Positions 5,449 to 12,360 are shown, counted from the first letter of the stretch. The stretch: 12,483 nt of DNA from Chloroflexota bacterium (GCA_019240175.1 JAFAYS010000243.1:1-12483), one strand, 5' to 3'. Notes: a model not told the origin generated them from the sequence alone. Numbers and translations: made by a program.

Positions 5449-6387
5449 ATGGACGGACGATTACAAGTTTTTGCCGGCAACTCAAATCTCGCGCTGGCAC
5501 GTGAGATCACGGCGCATCTGCACTTGAACCTTGGCCGGGCGCTGGTCGGGCAGTTCAAGAACGGCGAGACCCGGATCAAGATCGAAGAGAACGTGCGCGG
5601 CTCGGATGTGTTTGTGATTCAGTCGCTTTCTGCGCCGGTCGATCATCACCTGATGGAGCTGCTGATCATGGTCGACGCGCTGCGACGCTCGTCGGCTAAG
5701 CGCATCACGGCGGTCGTGCCCTACTACGGCTACGCCAAGCAGGAGAAAAAGACCACCGGACGCGAGCCGATCACCGCCAAGCTGATCGCCAATCTGATCG
5801 CGACAGCGGGAGCGCACCGGCTGCTGACAATGGATCTGCACGCGCCGGCGATCGAAGGCTTCTTCGATATTCCGGTGGATCATCTGCAAGCCGGGCCGCT
5901 GCTGGTAGACTATTTCCGCCAGAAAGACATGCGCAACCTGGTGGCGGTCTCGCCCGACGCCGGCGGCGTGGGCCGGGCGAACAAGTTTCGTGAGCGCATC
6001 GGGGCGAGTCTGGCGATCATCGCCAAGCAGCGACCCGAGCCGGACGTCTCCGAGGTGATCGAGATGGTCGGCGATGTCGACGGCAAGACCGCGATCATCG
6101 TGGACGATATGATCTCCACCGGCGGCACGCTGGTCGAGGCGGCTAAAGCGCTGCATGAGCGTGGCGCGACGCGGATCTTCGCCTGTGCCACACACGGCAT
6201 CTTCGCGGGCGCGGCTTTCGATCAGATGGCCGACTCGCACCTGGAAGAGATTATCGTCACGAACACGATCGTGCTGCCGAACGAGGCCAGCGCCGCGCGC
6301 ATCAAGACGATCAGCGTGGCCGCGCTCTTTGCCGAAGCGATTATGCGCATCCATAAGGATCTGTCGCTCAGCACGCTGTTCATGTAG
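5449..6387 (+). CDS. prs: Ribose-phosphate pyrophosphokinase (PRPP synthetase)
   Basis: The 312-residue enzyme transfers pyrophosphate from ATP to ribose-5-phosphate to make PRPP for purine, pyrimidine, His, Trp and NAD synthesis. Class I PRPP synthetase features are in order: LQVFAGNSNLALA at the N-terminus, the ATP-side stretch YYGYAKQEKKTTGREPITAK (92-111), DLHAPAIEGFF (129-139) with the catalytic-loop His131, VSPDAGGVGRA (167-177), Lys193 in AKQRPEP, and the PRPP loop IIVDDMISTGGT (216-227). The length is that of the family. ATG 5449 is chosen over an in-frame GTG at 5413 because GAGGAG lies just upstream and the family's conserved N-terminus begins there. It follows glmU on the same strand. 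No T-tract terminator is visible after it. Confidence 0.95.
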   Translation: MDGRLQVFAGNSNLALAREITAHLHLNLGRALVGQFKNGETRIKIEENVRGSDVFVIQSLSAPVDHHLMELLIMVDALRRSSAKRITAVVPYYGYAKQEKKTTGREPITAKLIANLIATAGAHRLLTMDLHAPAIEGFFDIPVDHLQAGPLLVDYFRQKDMRNLVAVSPDAGGVGRANKFRERIGASLAIIAKQRPEPDVSEVIEMVGDVDGKTAIIVDDMISTGGTLVEAAKALHERGATRIFACATHGIFAGAAFDQMADSHLEEIIVTNTIVLPNEASAARIKTISVAALFAEAIMRIHKDLSLSTLFM

Positions 6388-6394
6388 GAACGGA

Positions 6395-6446
6395 AGAACC
6401 TAGAACTTAGAACCTAGAACCAACGTAGAACAAAGAACAACAGAAC
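6395..6446 (+). repeat. Phased AGAAC heptad repeat
   Basis: Seven copies of AGAAC start at 6395, 6402, 6409, 6416, 6427, 6434 and 6442, mostly spaced by exactly seven bases (consensus TAGAACC). Two related AGAAAC units at 6540 and 6547, again seven bases apart, lie on the other side of the GC-rich element. The stretch is non-coding and purine-rich. Confidence 0.7.
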
Positions 6447-6460
6447 AAAGAGGATCCCAT

Positions 6461-6525
6461 CCTTCCCCCTCGCCTGTCGCAACGGGAGAGGGGGCGCTGA
6501 GCAAAGCGAAGCGGGGGTGAGGGCC
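6461..6525. repeat. GC-rich intergenic hairpin element
   Basis: CCCCCTC (6465-6471) pairs with GAGGGGG (6488-6494). The stem continues inward with four more pairs after one G-A mismatch, around the loop TCGCAA. It is followed by a second G-rich part (GGGGGTGAGGG, 6513-6523). Sequences of this general form recur as dispersed intergenic elements in many GC-rich genomes. There is no transposase and no clear target-site duplication. Copy number cannot be judged from one window. Confidence 0.5.
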
Positions 6526-6564
6526 TGAAATACGAGATTAGAAACTAGAAACAAGGAGTCTGGC

Positions 6565-7860
6565 TTGGACCCTGGACCTACTATCGAGCTGCTCGGCCTG
6601 GTGCTGTGCTTTGCGCTTACGGCGATCGCCTCGGCCGCCGATGCAGCTCTTTCCGCAATATCCCGTCACCGGCTCAACGCGCTGGTTTCAGAAGGCCGGC
6701 CACGGGCGCAGGTTATCGCGCATCTGCTGGATGATCCCGCCCGCTTGAAGGCGACCACGCTTACTCTTGATACGTTCGCGAAATGTGGCGCGACGGCGCT
6801 GATTCTCGCGCTGCTCTTCTACACGCCAACCCTCTGGCAACGTTTGCTGATCGTTTTTGTGGCGCTGCTTCTGCTGCTCCTGCTCGGCGAGGCGCTCCCC
6901 AAACTGATCGCGACCGCCAACCCCGACCGCACAGCGCTGCTTCTGGCTCGTCCTCTCCGCATTCTCTCGATCATCGTCAGCCCGATCACCGGACTCGTTG
7001 GTCTGATCGCCGCGCCCTTCGCGAGGATGCTTGGCGTTAAGCCCGGCTCGACGCTGGTGACGGAAGAAGAGCTGAAGCTGCTGGTCAACGTCGGCGAGGA
7101 AGAAGGGCTGATCGAAAAAGAAGAGCGCGAGATGATCGAGGGCATTCTGATCTTCGGCGATACGCTCGTGCGTGAGGTCATGGTGCCGCGCATCGACATC
7201 TCGGGGCTGGAGGTTGACAACCCCGTCAACGCCGCGCTCGACTTCGCGCTGGAGCAGGGCCACTCGCGCATTCCAGTCTACGATGAAACGATCGATCGGA
7301 TCGTGGGCATTCTGTATGTGCGCGAGATGCTGCCACTGCTGCGCGATGGCAAGCTCGACACGCCGATCCGCGATCTGCTGCGCCAGGTGTATTTTGTGCC
7401 CGAGACGATGAAAGTCGATGATCTGCTGCGCAACCTGAAAAGCCGCAAAGTGCATCTGGCGATCGTGGTGGACGAGTACGGCGGCACGGCTGGTCTCGTG
7501 ACGATCGAAGACCTGCTTGAAGAGATTGTCGGCGAGATTCAGGACGAGTATGACGTCGAGGAGCCGCTGGTACAGCATCTCGCGCCCGACACCTGGATTG
7601 TCGACGCGCGCGTCTCGCTGGATGATCTGAACGCCGAGACCGGGCTGCACCTGGCCACCGAAGAAGGCGACAGCGTCGGCGGTCTGGTCTACGAGAAGCT
7701 CGGCACGATCCCGGCGGTTGGCGATAGCGTCGAGGTCGGCAATGTCAAGATCATCGTGCAGTCGGTGCAGGGCCTGCGGCCCGAAAAGCTGCGCCTGGAA
7801 CTTCACAGCCAGGAGCCGGAAGAGGCTATCATTCAAGAGGTGGGCGATGCAGGACATTGA
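6565..7860 (+). CDS. CNNM/CorC-type membrane protein with CBS pair (HlyC/CorC family)
   Basis: The 431-residue protein has the standard layout of the hemolysin-C/CorC family. An N-terminal DUF21/CNNM membrane domain (about 1-155) carries hydrophobic segments at 8-27, 75-88, 92-110 and 128-152. A CBS pair follows (about 205-325; MVPRIDI 206-212, SRIPVYD 234-240, VVDEYGGTAGLVTIEDLLEE 301-320). The CorC/HlyC C-terminal domain (about 335-415; GDSVGGLV 368-375) is last. Family members are implicated in Mg2+ or Co2+ efflux, with CBS domains sensing Mg-ATP; hemolysis is not their known role in most bacteria. The TTG start is supported by AAGGAG at 6553-6558, six bases away. The end overlaps cdd by 14 nt, implying translational coupling. 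Confidence 0.9.
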   Translation: MDPGPTIELLGLVLCFALTAIASAADAALSAISRHRLNALVSEGRPRAQVIAHLLDDPARLKATTLTLDTFAKCGATALILALLFYTPTLWQRLLIVFVALLLLLLLGEALPKLIATANPDRTALLLARPLRILSIIVSPITGLVGLIAAPFARMLGVKPGSTLVTEEELKLLVNVGEEEGLIEKEEREMIEGILIFGDTLVREVMVPRIDISGLEVDNPVNAALDFALEQGHSRIPVYDETIDRIVGILYVREMLPLLRDGKLDTPIRDLLRQVYFVPETMKVDDLLRNLKSRKVHLAIVVDEYGGTAGLVTIEDLLEEIVGEIQDEYDVEEPLVQHLAPDTWIVDARVSLDDLNAETGLHLATEEGDSVGGLVYEKLGTIPAVGDSVEVGNVKIIVQSVQGLRPEKLRLELHSQEPEEAIIQEVGDAGH

Positions 7861-8263
7861 CTTGCACGGGCTGCTCGGGATCGCGCGTGTGGCCCGTGGA
7901 CGAGCATACGTGCCGTACTCAAAATATCCGGTTGGCGCGGCGCTGCTCTGCGGATCAGGCAAAGTCTATCCTGGCTGTAACGTCGAGAACGCCGCCTACT
8001 CGATCTGCATGTGCGCCGAGCGAACCGCGCTCTGTTCCGCCGTCGCCGCAGGCGAGACCGAGTTTGTGGCGATGGCGGTGATCGCCGACTCGGATCGACC
8101 GGTGCCGCCCTGTGGCATGTGCCGGCAGGCGCTGTGGGAGCTTGCGCCCAACATGCCGATCTTGCTGGGCAATCTGCGCGGCGCGGAGCGGAAAACATCG
8201 TCGCGCGAACTGCTACCCGACGGTTTTACCGCCGACGACATGCCCACGCTGCCCGTGTCCTGA
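7847..8263 (+). CDS. cdd: Cytidine deaminase
   Basis: The 138-residue enzyme hydrolyses cytidine and deoxycytidine to uridine forms in pyrimidine salvage. It is the short homotetrameric type: YVPYSKYPVGAAL (21-33) and NVENAAYSICMCAERTAL (45-62) contain the zinc ligand Cys56 and the catalytic Glu58. PPCGMCRQ (87-94) gives zinc ligands Cys89 and Cys92. ELLPDGF (121-127) is the usual C-terminal motif. ATG 7847 is the start because it opens the family-length protein, sits 14 nt inside the end of the CBS-protein gene and follows AGGTG. An extra Cys54 next to the zinc site is common variation. Transcription ends at the hairpin 29 nt downstream. Confidence 0.95.
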   Translation: MQDIDLHGLLGIARVARGRAYVPYSKYPVGAALLCGSGKVYPGCNVENAAYSICMCAERTALCSAVAAGETEFVAMAVIADSDRPVPPCGMCRQALWELAPNMPILLGNLRGAERKTSSRELLPDGFTADDMPTLPVS

Positions 8264-8288
8264 CGCCAAAATCAGAGCGTGCTATAAT
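8260..8288 (+). promoter_or_regulatory. Promoter overlapping the cdd stop codon
   Basis: CTGACG (8260-8265, containing the cdd stop TGA) and a perfect TATAAT (8283-8288) are spaced by 17 bases. The predicted start near 8295 lies in the left arm of the cdd terminator hairpin. It is well placed to drive the PIG-L gene at 8381. Confidence 0.5.
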
Positions 8289-8291
8289 TCA

Positions 8292-8325
8292 AACCGAGCC
8301 CGTTAGCGGGCTCGGTTCTTGTTTT
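8292..8325 (+). terminator. Terminator of the corC-like/cdd unit
   Basis: A perfect 11-bp stem (AACCGAGCCCG 8292-8302, CGGGCTCGGTT 8307-8317) with loop TTAG is followed by CTTGTTTT. It is a strong intrinsic terminator. Confidence 0.88.
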
Positions 8326-8380
8326 GCCAAGCACCGCGCTGCGCCAGACGCAGCCGATGAATGTAGCATTGGATAGCGTT

Positions 8381-9250
8381 ATGACTGAACCTTTGACCTT
8401 GATGATCGTTCATGCCCACCCGGACGACGAAGCGATCGGCACTGGCGGCATCCTGGCACGCTATAGCGCTGAGGGCATCAATACGGTCCTTGTCACCTGC
8501 ACCCTGGGCGAGGAAGGCGAGATTGTGCTGCCCGAGCTGGACACCGAGGAAAATCACCAGCGGCTGGCCGAGATCCGGCGCGAGGAGCTGCTCGCCGCCG
8601 TTAAGCATCTGGGCATTAATCAGCTTGAGCTGCTGCCTTATCGCGACTCGGGCATGGCCGGCACGCCCAGCAATCAGCATCCCGAGTGCTTCGCGCAGGC
8701 TGATCTCGACGAGGCCACCGGGCGGCTGGTCGCGCTGGTGCGCCAGTACCGGCCCCAGGTGCTGATGAGCTATAACGAGCATGGCGGCTACGGCCACCCC
8801 GACCATATCAACGCGCATAAAATCACGGTCGCTGCTTTTGACGCGGCGGGCGATGCCAGCAAATATCCTGAGGCCGGCGCGCCGTGGACGCCCTCCAAGC
8901 TGTATTATGTCTCGTTCCGGCGGGCGCTCTGGCTCAGCGCCTGGGAAGCAATGAGCCAGCGGGGCCTGAAAACACCGCTAGATGAAGAAGGCTTCGATCC
9001 GGGCCGCTACGTGGACGATCCGCGCAATACAACGACGATCGATGTGCGCGCCTATCTGCCGCAGAAGATGCGGGCGCTTCAGGAGCACCGCACGCAGATC
9101 CGGCCCGACTGGATGTGGCTAGCCGTGCCGGAAGATCTGCGCGACGAGCTGTTCAACCACGAACATTTTATCCGGGTTGCCTCGCGTGTCGATGTGCCCG
9201 AGGGCGAGGAAGCCGATATCTTCGCCGGACTCCGCGATGGCCAGCTCTAA
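8381..9250 (+). CDS. PIG-L family zinc deacetylase (MshB/Mca-like)
   Basis: The 289-residue protein is a GlcNAc-PI de-N-acetylase-fold hydrolase. These enzymes remove acetyl groups from GlcNAc conjugates or cleave thiol conjugates in mycothiol/bacillithiol metabolism. Motifs match the MshB/Mca branch: HAHPDDEAIGTGG (11-23) with zinc ligands His13 and Asp16 and base Asp15, TLGEEGEI (41-48), and YNEHGGYGHPDHINAH (131-146) with zinc ligand His142. KYPEAGAPWTPSKLYY (161-176) also resembles Mca. Length fits Mca (about 290 aa). The ATG at 8381 starts the fold; an in-frame ATG at 8357 is possible. Neither has a strong ribosome site. The substrate is unproven, since no other thiol-biosynthesis gene is in the window. 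It overlaps the lipoprotein gene downstream by 14 nt. Confidence 0.88.
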   Translation: MTEPLTLMIVHAHPDDEAIGTGGILARYSAEGINTVLVTCTLGEEGEIVLPELDTEENHQRLAEIRREELLAAVKHLGINQLELLPYRDSGMAGTPSNQHPECFAQADLDEATGRLVALVRQYRPQVLMSYNEHGGYGHPDHINAHKITVAAFDAAGDASKYPEAGAPWTPSKLYYVSFRRALWLSAWEAMSQRGLKTPLDEEGFDPGRYVDDPRNTTTIDVRAYLPQKMRALQEHRTQIRPDWMWLAVPEDLRDELFNHEHFIRVASRVDVPEGEEADIFAGLRDGQL

Positions 9251-10238
9251 GCGTCAGCTACATCGCCGGCAAACACCGTGGGCGTTGCTGATCTGCCTGC
9301 TGCTCCTGGTACCGCTGCTGGCGGCCTGTGCGGCACCGCAAGATCAGCCGATCAAAGTGGTCGCGACGCTGGCACCACTGGCTGATTGGGCGCGGCAGGT
9401 CGGCGGCGATCGCGTGCAGGTCACGCAGATCGTCCCGGCCAAAACCGACCCGACGACTTACACGCTCAGCGAGCAGCAGCGGCAGGCGATCGCCGAGGCG
9501 GATGTGCTGATTCTCAACGGCTACAATCTTGAGCCGTGGCTGGACGAGATCAGCCCGCAAACGGCGTCGGAGTCGCTGATCACGCTGGATCTGTCGCAGT
9601 ACCTGGGCATTCGCGATACCGGCACACGTACGGTTGTGCGCACGCCGCTTGAGGGCGAAGGCCCCACCAGAACCGAGGCGCAGCCGGTGTATTTTCCGCC
9701 GAACATCGTCTCGCCCTACATCTGGCTCGATCCCGGTCCTAGCATGGCCCAGCGCGCGACGATCTTGATCGCCGATACCTTTGGCCGCGCCGACATGGAC
9801 GGGCTGATGGTGTATCGCCACAACGCCGAGCGCTACAACGGCGAGCTGGAAAATCTCGATAACTGGATTCGACGGGAGATTCGCACGTGGCCACGGGTGC
9901 GCGTAGGTGCCAAAGATCTGCTGGCGATGCAGATGACCGATCGTGACTGGCACTACTTCGCGCAGCACTACACGATCAACCTGCGCACAGTCGCGACGAT
10001 CAATACCTTTATGCCGACGATCCCAGCCGCCACGCCGCTCTTCACCGATCCGGCGCTGAGCCACTCGGAGCAGCTGCGCGTGATCGGTCTGCGCAAGCCC
10101 GACGGTGTGCTCGATCCGCTGAGCAGTGAGTCGTACATTGAGCTGATGCAGACGAATGTTAAGATCATGACCGAGGGCATGCAGCGCGCCGCCAAGAACG
10201 AGCCGAAACAATTTACTTTCGACTTCTCCGACTCGTAG
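9237..10238 (+). CDS. ZnuA/TroA-like substrate-binding lipoprotein lacking the metal histidines
   Basis: The 333-residue secreted lipoprotein has a basic N-terminus, a hydrophobic segment (15-30) and a lipobox LAAC with Cys31. The mature part has the cluster A-I binding-protein fold: IKVVATLAPLADWARQVGGD (39-58), DVLILNGYNLEPWLDEI (89-105), IWLDP (162-166) and GVLDPLSSESYIELM (290-304). The three histidines that hold Zn or Mn in ZnuA/TroA are all replaced: DPHxY is DPTTY (Thr73), PHxWLDP is PYIWLDP (Tyr161), and the HDxFGYF position is DRDWHYF (Asp235). Asp293 is kept. It may bind another ligand or act as a non-transport accessory. No ABC permease or ATPase gene is adjacent. It starts inside the PIG-L gene, so the two are coupled. 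Confidence 0.82.
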   Translation: MASSKRQLHRRQTPWALLICLLLLVPLLAACAAPQDQPIKVVATLAPLADWARQVGGDRVQVTQIVPAKTDPTTYTLSEQQRQAIAEADVLILNGYNLEPWLDEISPQTASESLITLDLSQYLGIRDTGTRTVVRTPLEGEGPTRTEAQPVYFPPNIVSPYIWLDPGPSMAQRATILIADTFGRADMDGLMVYRHNAERYNGELENLDNWIRREIRTWPRVRVGAKDLLAMQMTDRDWHYFAQHYTINLRTVATINTFMPTIPAATPLFTDPALSHSEQLRVIGLRKPDGVLDPLSSESYIELMQTNVKIMTEGMQRAAKNEPKQFTFDFSDS

Positions 10239-10268
10239 CACGCATGAAACAACCGGCGAGAAACAATG

Positions 10269-10303
10269 GGGCGCACAGTTTGTGCGCCCTTGCGGATCTT
10301 TTT
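10269..10303 (+). terminator. Terminator of the PIG-L/lipoprotein unit
   Basis: A 9-bp stem (GGGCGCACA 10269-10277, TGTGCGCCC 10281-10289) with loop GTT is followed, after a short gap, by TTTTT at 10299-10303. It begins about 30 bases after the lipoprotein stop codon. Confidence 0.8.
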
Positions 10304-10308
10304 GTATA

Positions 10309-10351
10309 GCTAAGTCATAGGCTTAGCGCATGAAGAATAGATAAGATCTAT
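10309..10351 (+). promoter_or_regulatory. Two dyads before the phosphoesterase gene
   Basis: GCTAAG (10309-10314) pairs with CTTAGC (10322-10327) across seven bases. ATAGAT (10337-10342) pairs with ATCTAT (10346-10351) across AAG, covering the start codon at 10350. They could be operator half-sites or RNA hairpins that mask the start. No clear -35/-10 pair was found here. Confidence 0.35.
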
Positions 10352-11342
10352 GATAGAAGCAGCTCCTCCACCGGAATTATCACACGGGCGACGCGATCCA
10401 CGCTTTGGCCTGCGGGTGCCCGACGACGGTTCGCCCGCGCCGTTTCGCGTGCTGGTGAGCACTCGCTGGCTGTGGGCCGCGCTGGCAGGCTTTCTGACGC
10501 TGAGCACCGCGCTGGTGCGTTTTCCCTGGCGCTGGCGCGTGCCGCTGGTCTTGAGCACAGCATTCGCCGGAGTCGTAGCGGCGATCACCGGGATTCTTCA
10601 GGCGCGCGGGCTGAAATTCGAGCGCGTCACGATCCCGGTGGCCGACCTGCCGCCGGCATTGGATGGCTTCACGATTGTGCAGATCAGCGATTTCCACCTG
10701 GGCGCGCCGTTTACCGAGCGCAATTTGGAGCGGGCGATCAGCTGGACGCGCATCCAGCAGGCCGATCTGGTGGTGCTGACCGGCGATTTCATCAACTATA
10801 TGCAGGATCTGCCGCTGCTCGACGCGTGCTTGCAGGATCTCAACGCCCGCTACGGTACCTACGCGATTCTCGGCAACCATGATTACTGGACCAACATCCA
10901 GTCGATCGGCGAGGTGCTGACCAAACACGGCATTGAGCTCCTGCGCAACGAGCAGCGCTGGGTCGAGGTCGATGGCGCGCGCCTCTACCTGGTCGGGATC
11001 GATTGTGTGTGGGAGAGCAAGCACGATCCGGCACTGGCGCTGAGCAACATTCCTGCCGACGCGACGATTGTAGTGCTGGCGCACGAGCCCGACATCGCCG
11101 ACGAGATCGCGCCGTATGGAGCAGTGCTTCAGCTTTCAGGGCACACCCACGCCGGCCACTTCGCGATTCCAGGGCTCGGGCCGCTCTTTCTGCCGCGTCA
11201 TGGCTTCCGCTACTTCCGGGGCTTGCAGCGCGTCGGCCAGATGTGGCTGTATGTATCGCGCGGTCTTGGCGGCTCGCCGATGCGACTCGGCTGCACGCCT
11301 GAGGTAACCAAGCTCACCCTACGCCGCAGCGACGAGCGCTAG
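10350..11342 (+). CDS. Membrane-anchored metallophosphoesterase (calcineurin-like, YaeI-type)
   Basis: The 330-residue protein has a charged N-terminus, two hydrophobic segments (about 40-56 and 65-83) and a calcineurin-like phosphoesterase domain (about 90-325). The two-metal signature is complete: SDFHLG (113-118) with Asp114 and His116, LTGDF (143-147) with Asp146, GNHD (175-178), AHEPD (244-248) with His245, and SGHTHAGH (263-270). SRGLGGSPMRLGC near the end is typical of the YaeI-like group, which includes membrane phosphoesterases acting on lipid or nucleotide phosphates. The orientation and substrate cannot be settled from sequence. No ribosome site precedes the ATG. Its TAG stop lies in a CTAG shared with the convergent lipM-like gene, and no terminator separates the two. 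Confidence 0.88.
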   Translation: MIEAAPPPELSHGRRDPRFGLRVPDDGSPAPFRVLVSTRWLWAALAGFLTLSTALVRFPWRWRVPLVLSTAFAGVVAAITGILQARGLKFERVTIPVADLPPALDGFTIVQISDFHLGAPFTERNLERAISWTRIQQADLVVLTGDFINYMQDLPLLDACLQDLNARYGTYAILGNHDYWTNIQSIGEVLTKHGIELLRNEQRWVEVDGARLYLVGIDCVWESKHDPALALSNIPADATIVVLAHEPDIADEIAPYGAVLQLSGHTHAGHFAIPGLGPLFLPRHGFRYFRGLQRVGQMWLYVSRGLGGSPMRLGCTPEVTKLTLRRSDER

Positions 11343-12148
11343 CGCAGGGCGGTCCAGGCTGGGTTGGCGTAGCGCTCGCTCACCAGCTCAGCCGCGCGGG
11401 CTTCCTCGGCAGGTGAAAGCTCGCCTGGCTCCAGCGTGATCTGCCAGGTCTGCTCGAAGCCACGCACCAGCGCCGCAACCACCGTCTCAAAGGTTGGCAG
11501 CCAGCCCAACGCCTCGTCAAGCGCGATCAGCCGCTGGGCCAGCGCCGCACCGCTCAGATCCTCGGGCAGACGCAGCACTCGGACCAGGATCTCGGAGTCG
11601 GCGTGGAGCAGCAGCGAGCCGTGCTGAAGGATCACGCCGCGTTTGCGTGCCTGCGCGCTGCCGACGAGTTTTCTGCCGTTCAGCGTGATCTCGTAGTCGC
11701 TCGGCAGATCGAAGCAGGCCGCCGATTTGGCGCTGCCCACCGCAGGCCGTGGTGCTAGCTCGGGCATCACGCCAAGCTCGACTAAACCCGCACACAAGGC
11801 CGCGCTGATCGTGCGGTAGGACTCGACGATGCTGCGCGCCTGCACCAGCGGATCGTCGGCTGCCGTCACCAACGAGTAGGTCACCTCTTGATCGTGCAAG
11901 ATCGCGCGGCCACCGGTTTGTCGGCGCACAACGTCGATGCCAAGCGCCGCACACGCCGCCAGATCGACGTCACGTTCCAGCCGCTGCGCTACGCCCAGCG
12001 AAAGACAGGCCGGGCGCCAGCGGTAAAAGCGCAGCGTGGGCCGCGCCTCCACAGGGTAAAGCTCGGCAAGCGCCTGGTCGATCGCCATGTTCTCAGCGCC
12101 TGAGCGTGGCGGCATGATCAGTAAGCGCCAGGTTGATCGTGTGGTCAT
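11339..12148 (-). CDS. lipM: LipM-like octanoyltransferase (lipoate/biotin ligase fold)
   Basis: The 269-residue cytoplasmic protein belongs to the BPL/LplA family. GAENMAIDQALAE (17-29), RFYRWRPACLSLG (40-52) and VVRRQTGGRAILHDQEVTYS (73-92) form the acyl pocket. SAACFDLPSDYE (142-153) contains Cys145, and GRKLVGSAQARKRG (158-171) contains Lys160. A cysteine in this CFD-PS-YE context is the thioester nucleophile of octanoyltransferase LipM and is absent from ATP-using LplA, so LipM (octanoyl-ACP to GcvH or E2 domain) is the preferred call over lipoate ligase. Length also fits LipM (about 270-280) better than LplA (about 340). The start at 12148 is preferred to one at 12187 because the conserved N-terminus begins just after it and the longer start would read through the leader hairpin. 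No lipA, gcv or E2 gene is nearby. Confidence 0.82.
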   Translation of the reverse strand: MTTRSTWRLLIMPPRSGAENMAIDQALAELYPVEARPTLRFYRWRPACLSLGVAQRLERDVDLAACAALGIDVVRRQTGGRAILHDQEVTYSLVTAADDPLVQARSIVESYRTISAALCAGLVELGVMPELAPRPAVGSAKSAACFDLPSDYEITLNGRKLVGSAQARKRGVILQHGSLLLHADSEILVRVLRLPEDLSGAALAQRLIALDEALGWLPTFETVVAALVRGFEQTWQITLEPGELSPAEEARAAELVSERYANPAWTALR

Positions 12149-12159
12149 AGGCTTTAAAC

Positions 12160-12182
12160 AATGAAACGGACCTTGCGGTCCG
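12160..12182 (-). terminator. Terminator-like hairpin just upstream of lipM
   Basis: On the minus strand CGGACC and GGTCCG enclose a GCAA tetraloop (GNRA type). TTTCATTGTTT follows, and the start codon is 18 bases beyond the stem. It may end the transcript of the small membrane-peptide gene upstream, or attenuate lipM. The stem is short and the T tract interrupted. Confidence 0.5.
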
Positions 12183-12237
12183 CTCACCAGGACTATCTAT
12201 AGAACAGGGACACTCTTAGGAAAACAACCGACTTCCG

Positions 12238-12339
12238 CTAGCGAGAGCGTTTGTAGTCGCGCAGTCCCAGCAGCACCGGGATCAGCGCGGAAAAAACCAT
12301 CAGAAGCGGCCATAGAACCTGAGCTACATCGACTGGCAT
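12238..12339 (-). CDS. 33-residue single-span membrane peptide
   Basis: I do not recognise this gene by family. The ORF opens with ATG at 12339 after an AGGGA Shine-Dalgarno six bases upstream, and ends at TAG. The peptide has a short N-terminus (MPVDVAQ), one hydrophobic helix of about 18 residues (VLWPLLMVFSALIPVLLG, 8-25) and a basic tail (LRDYKRSR), as in a single-pass protein with its C-terminus on the cytoplasmic side by the positive-inside rule. A proline in the helix (Pro21) is notable. An extended -10 promoter and a terminator of the preceding transcript lie upstream. The layout recalls small subunits or regulators of membrane complexes (CydX, CcoQ and CcmD are similar in size and shape), but no such complex is in the window and I do not assign one. 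Confidence 0.6.
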   Translation of the reverse strand: MPVDVAQVLWPLLMVFSALIPVLLGLRDYKRSR

Positions 12340-12360
12340 ATGTATTCCCTACATCATCCA

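Noticed and set aside
6388..6564. CRISPR-like array in the prs-corC spacer
   Set aside because: The repeat units are only 5-7 bases with no spacers of regular length and no cas genes.
6688..7962. Long minus-strand ORF (424 aa) opposite the CBS transporter and cdd
   Set aside because: Composition is a mirror of GC-rich coding sequence, and both + strand proteins have complete family motifs.
12160..12195. T-box leader before lipM
   Set aside because: GGTGAGCGGACCGC loosely recalls the T-box core, but the full core, specifier stem and an aminoacylation or amino-acid gene downstream are missing.
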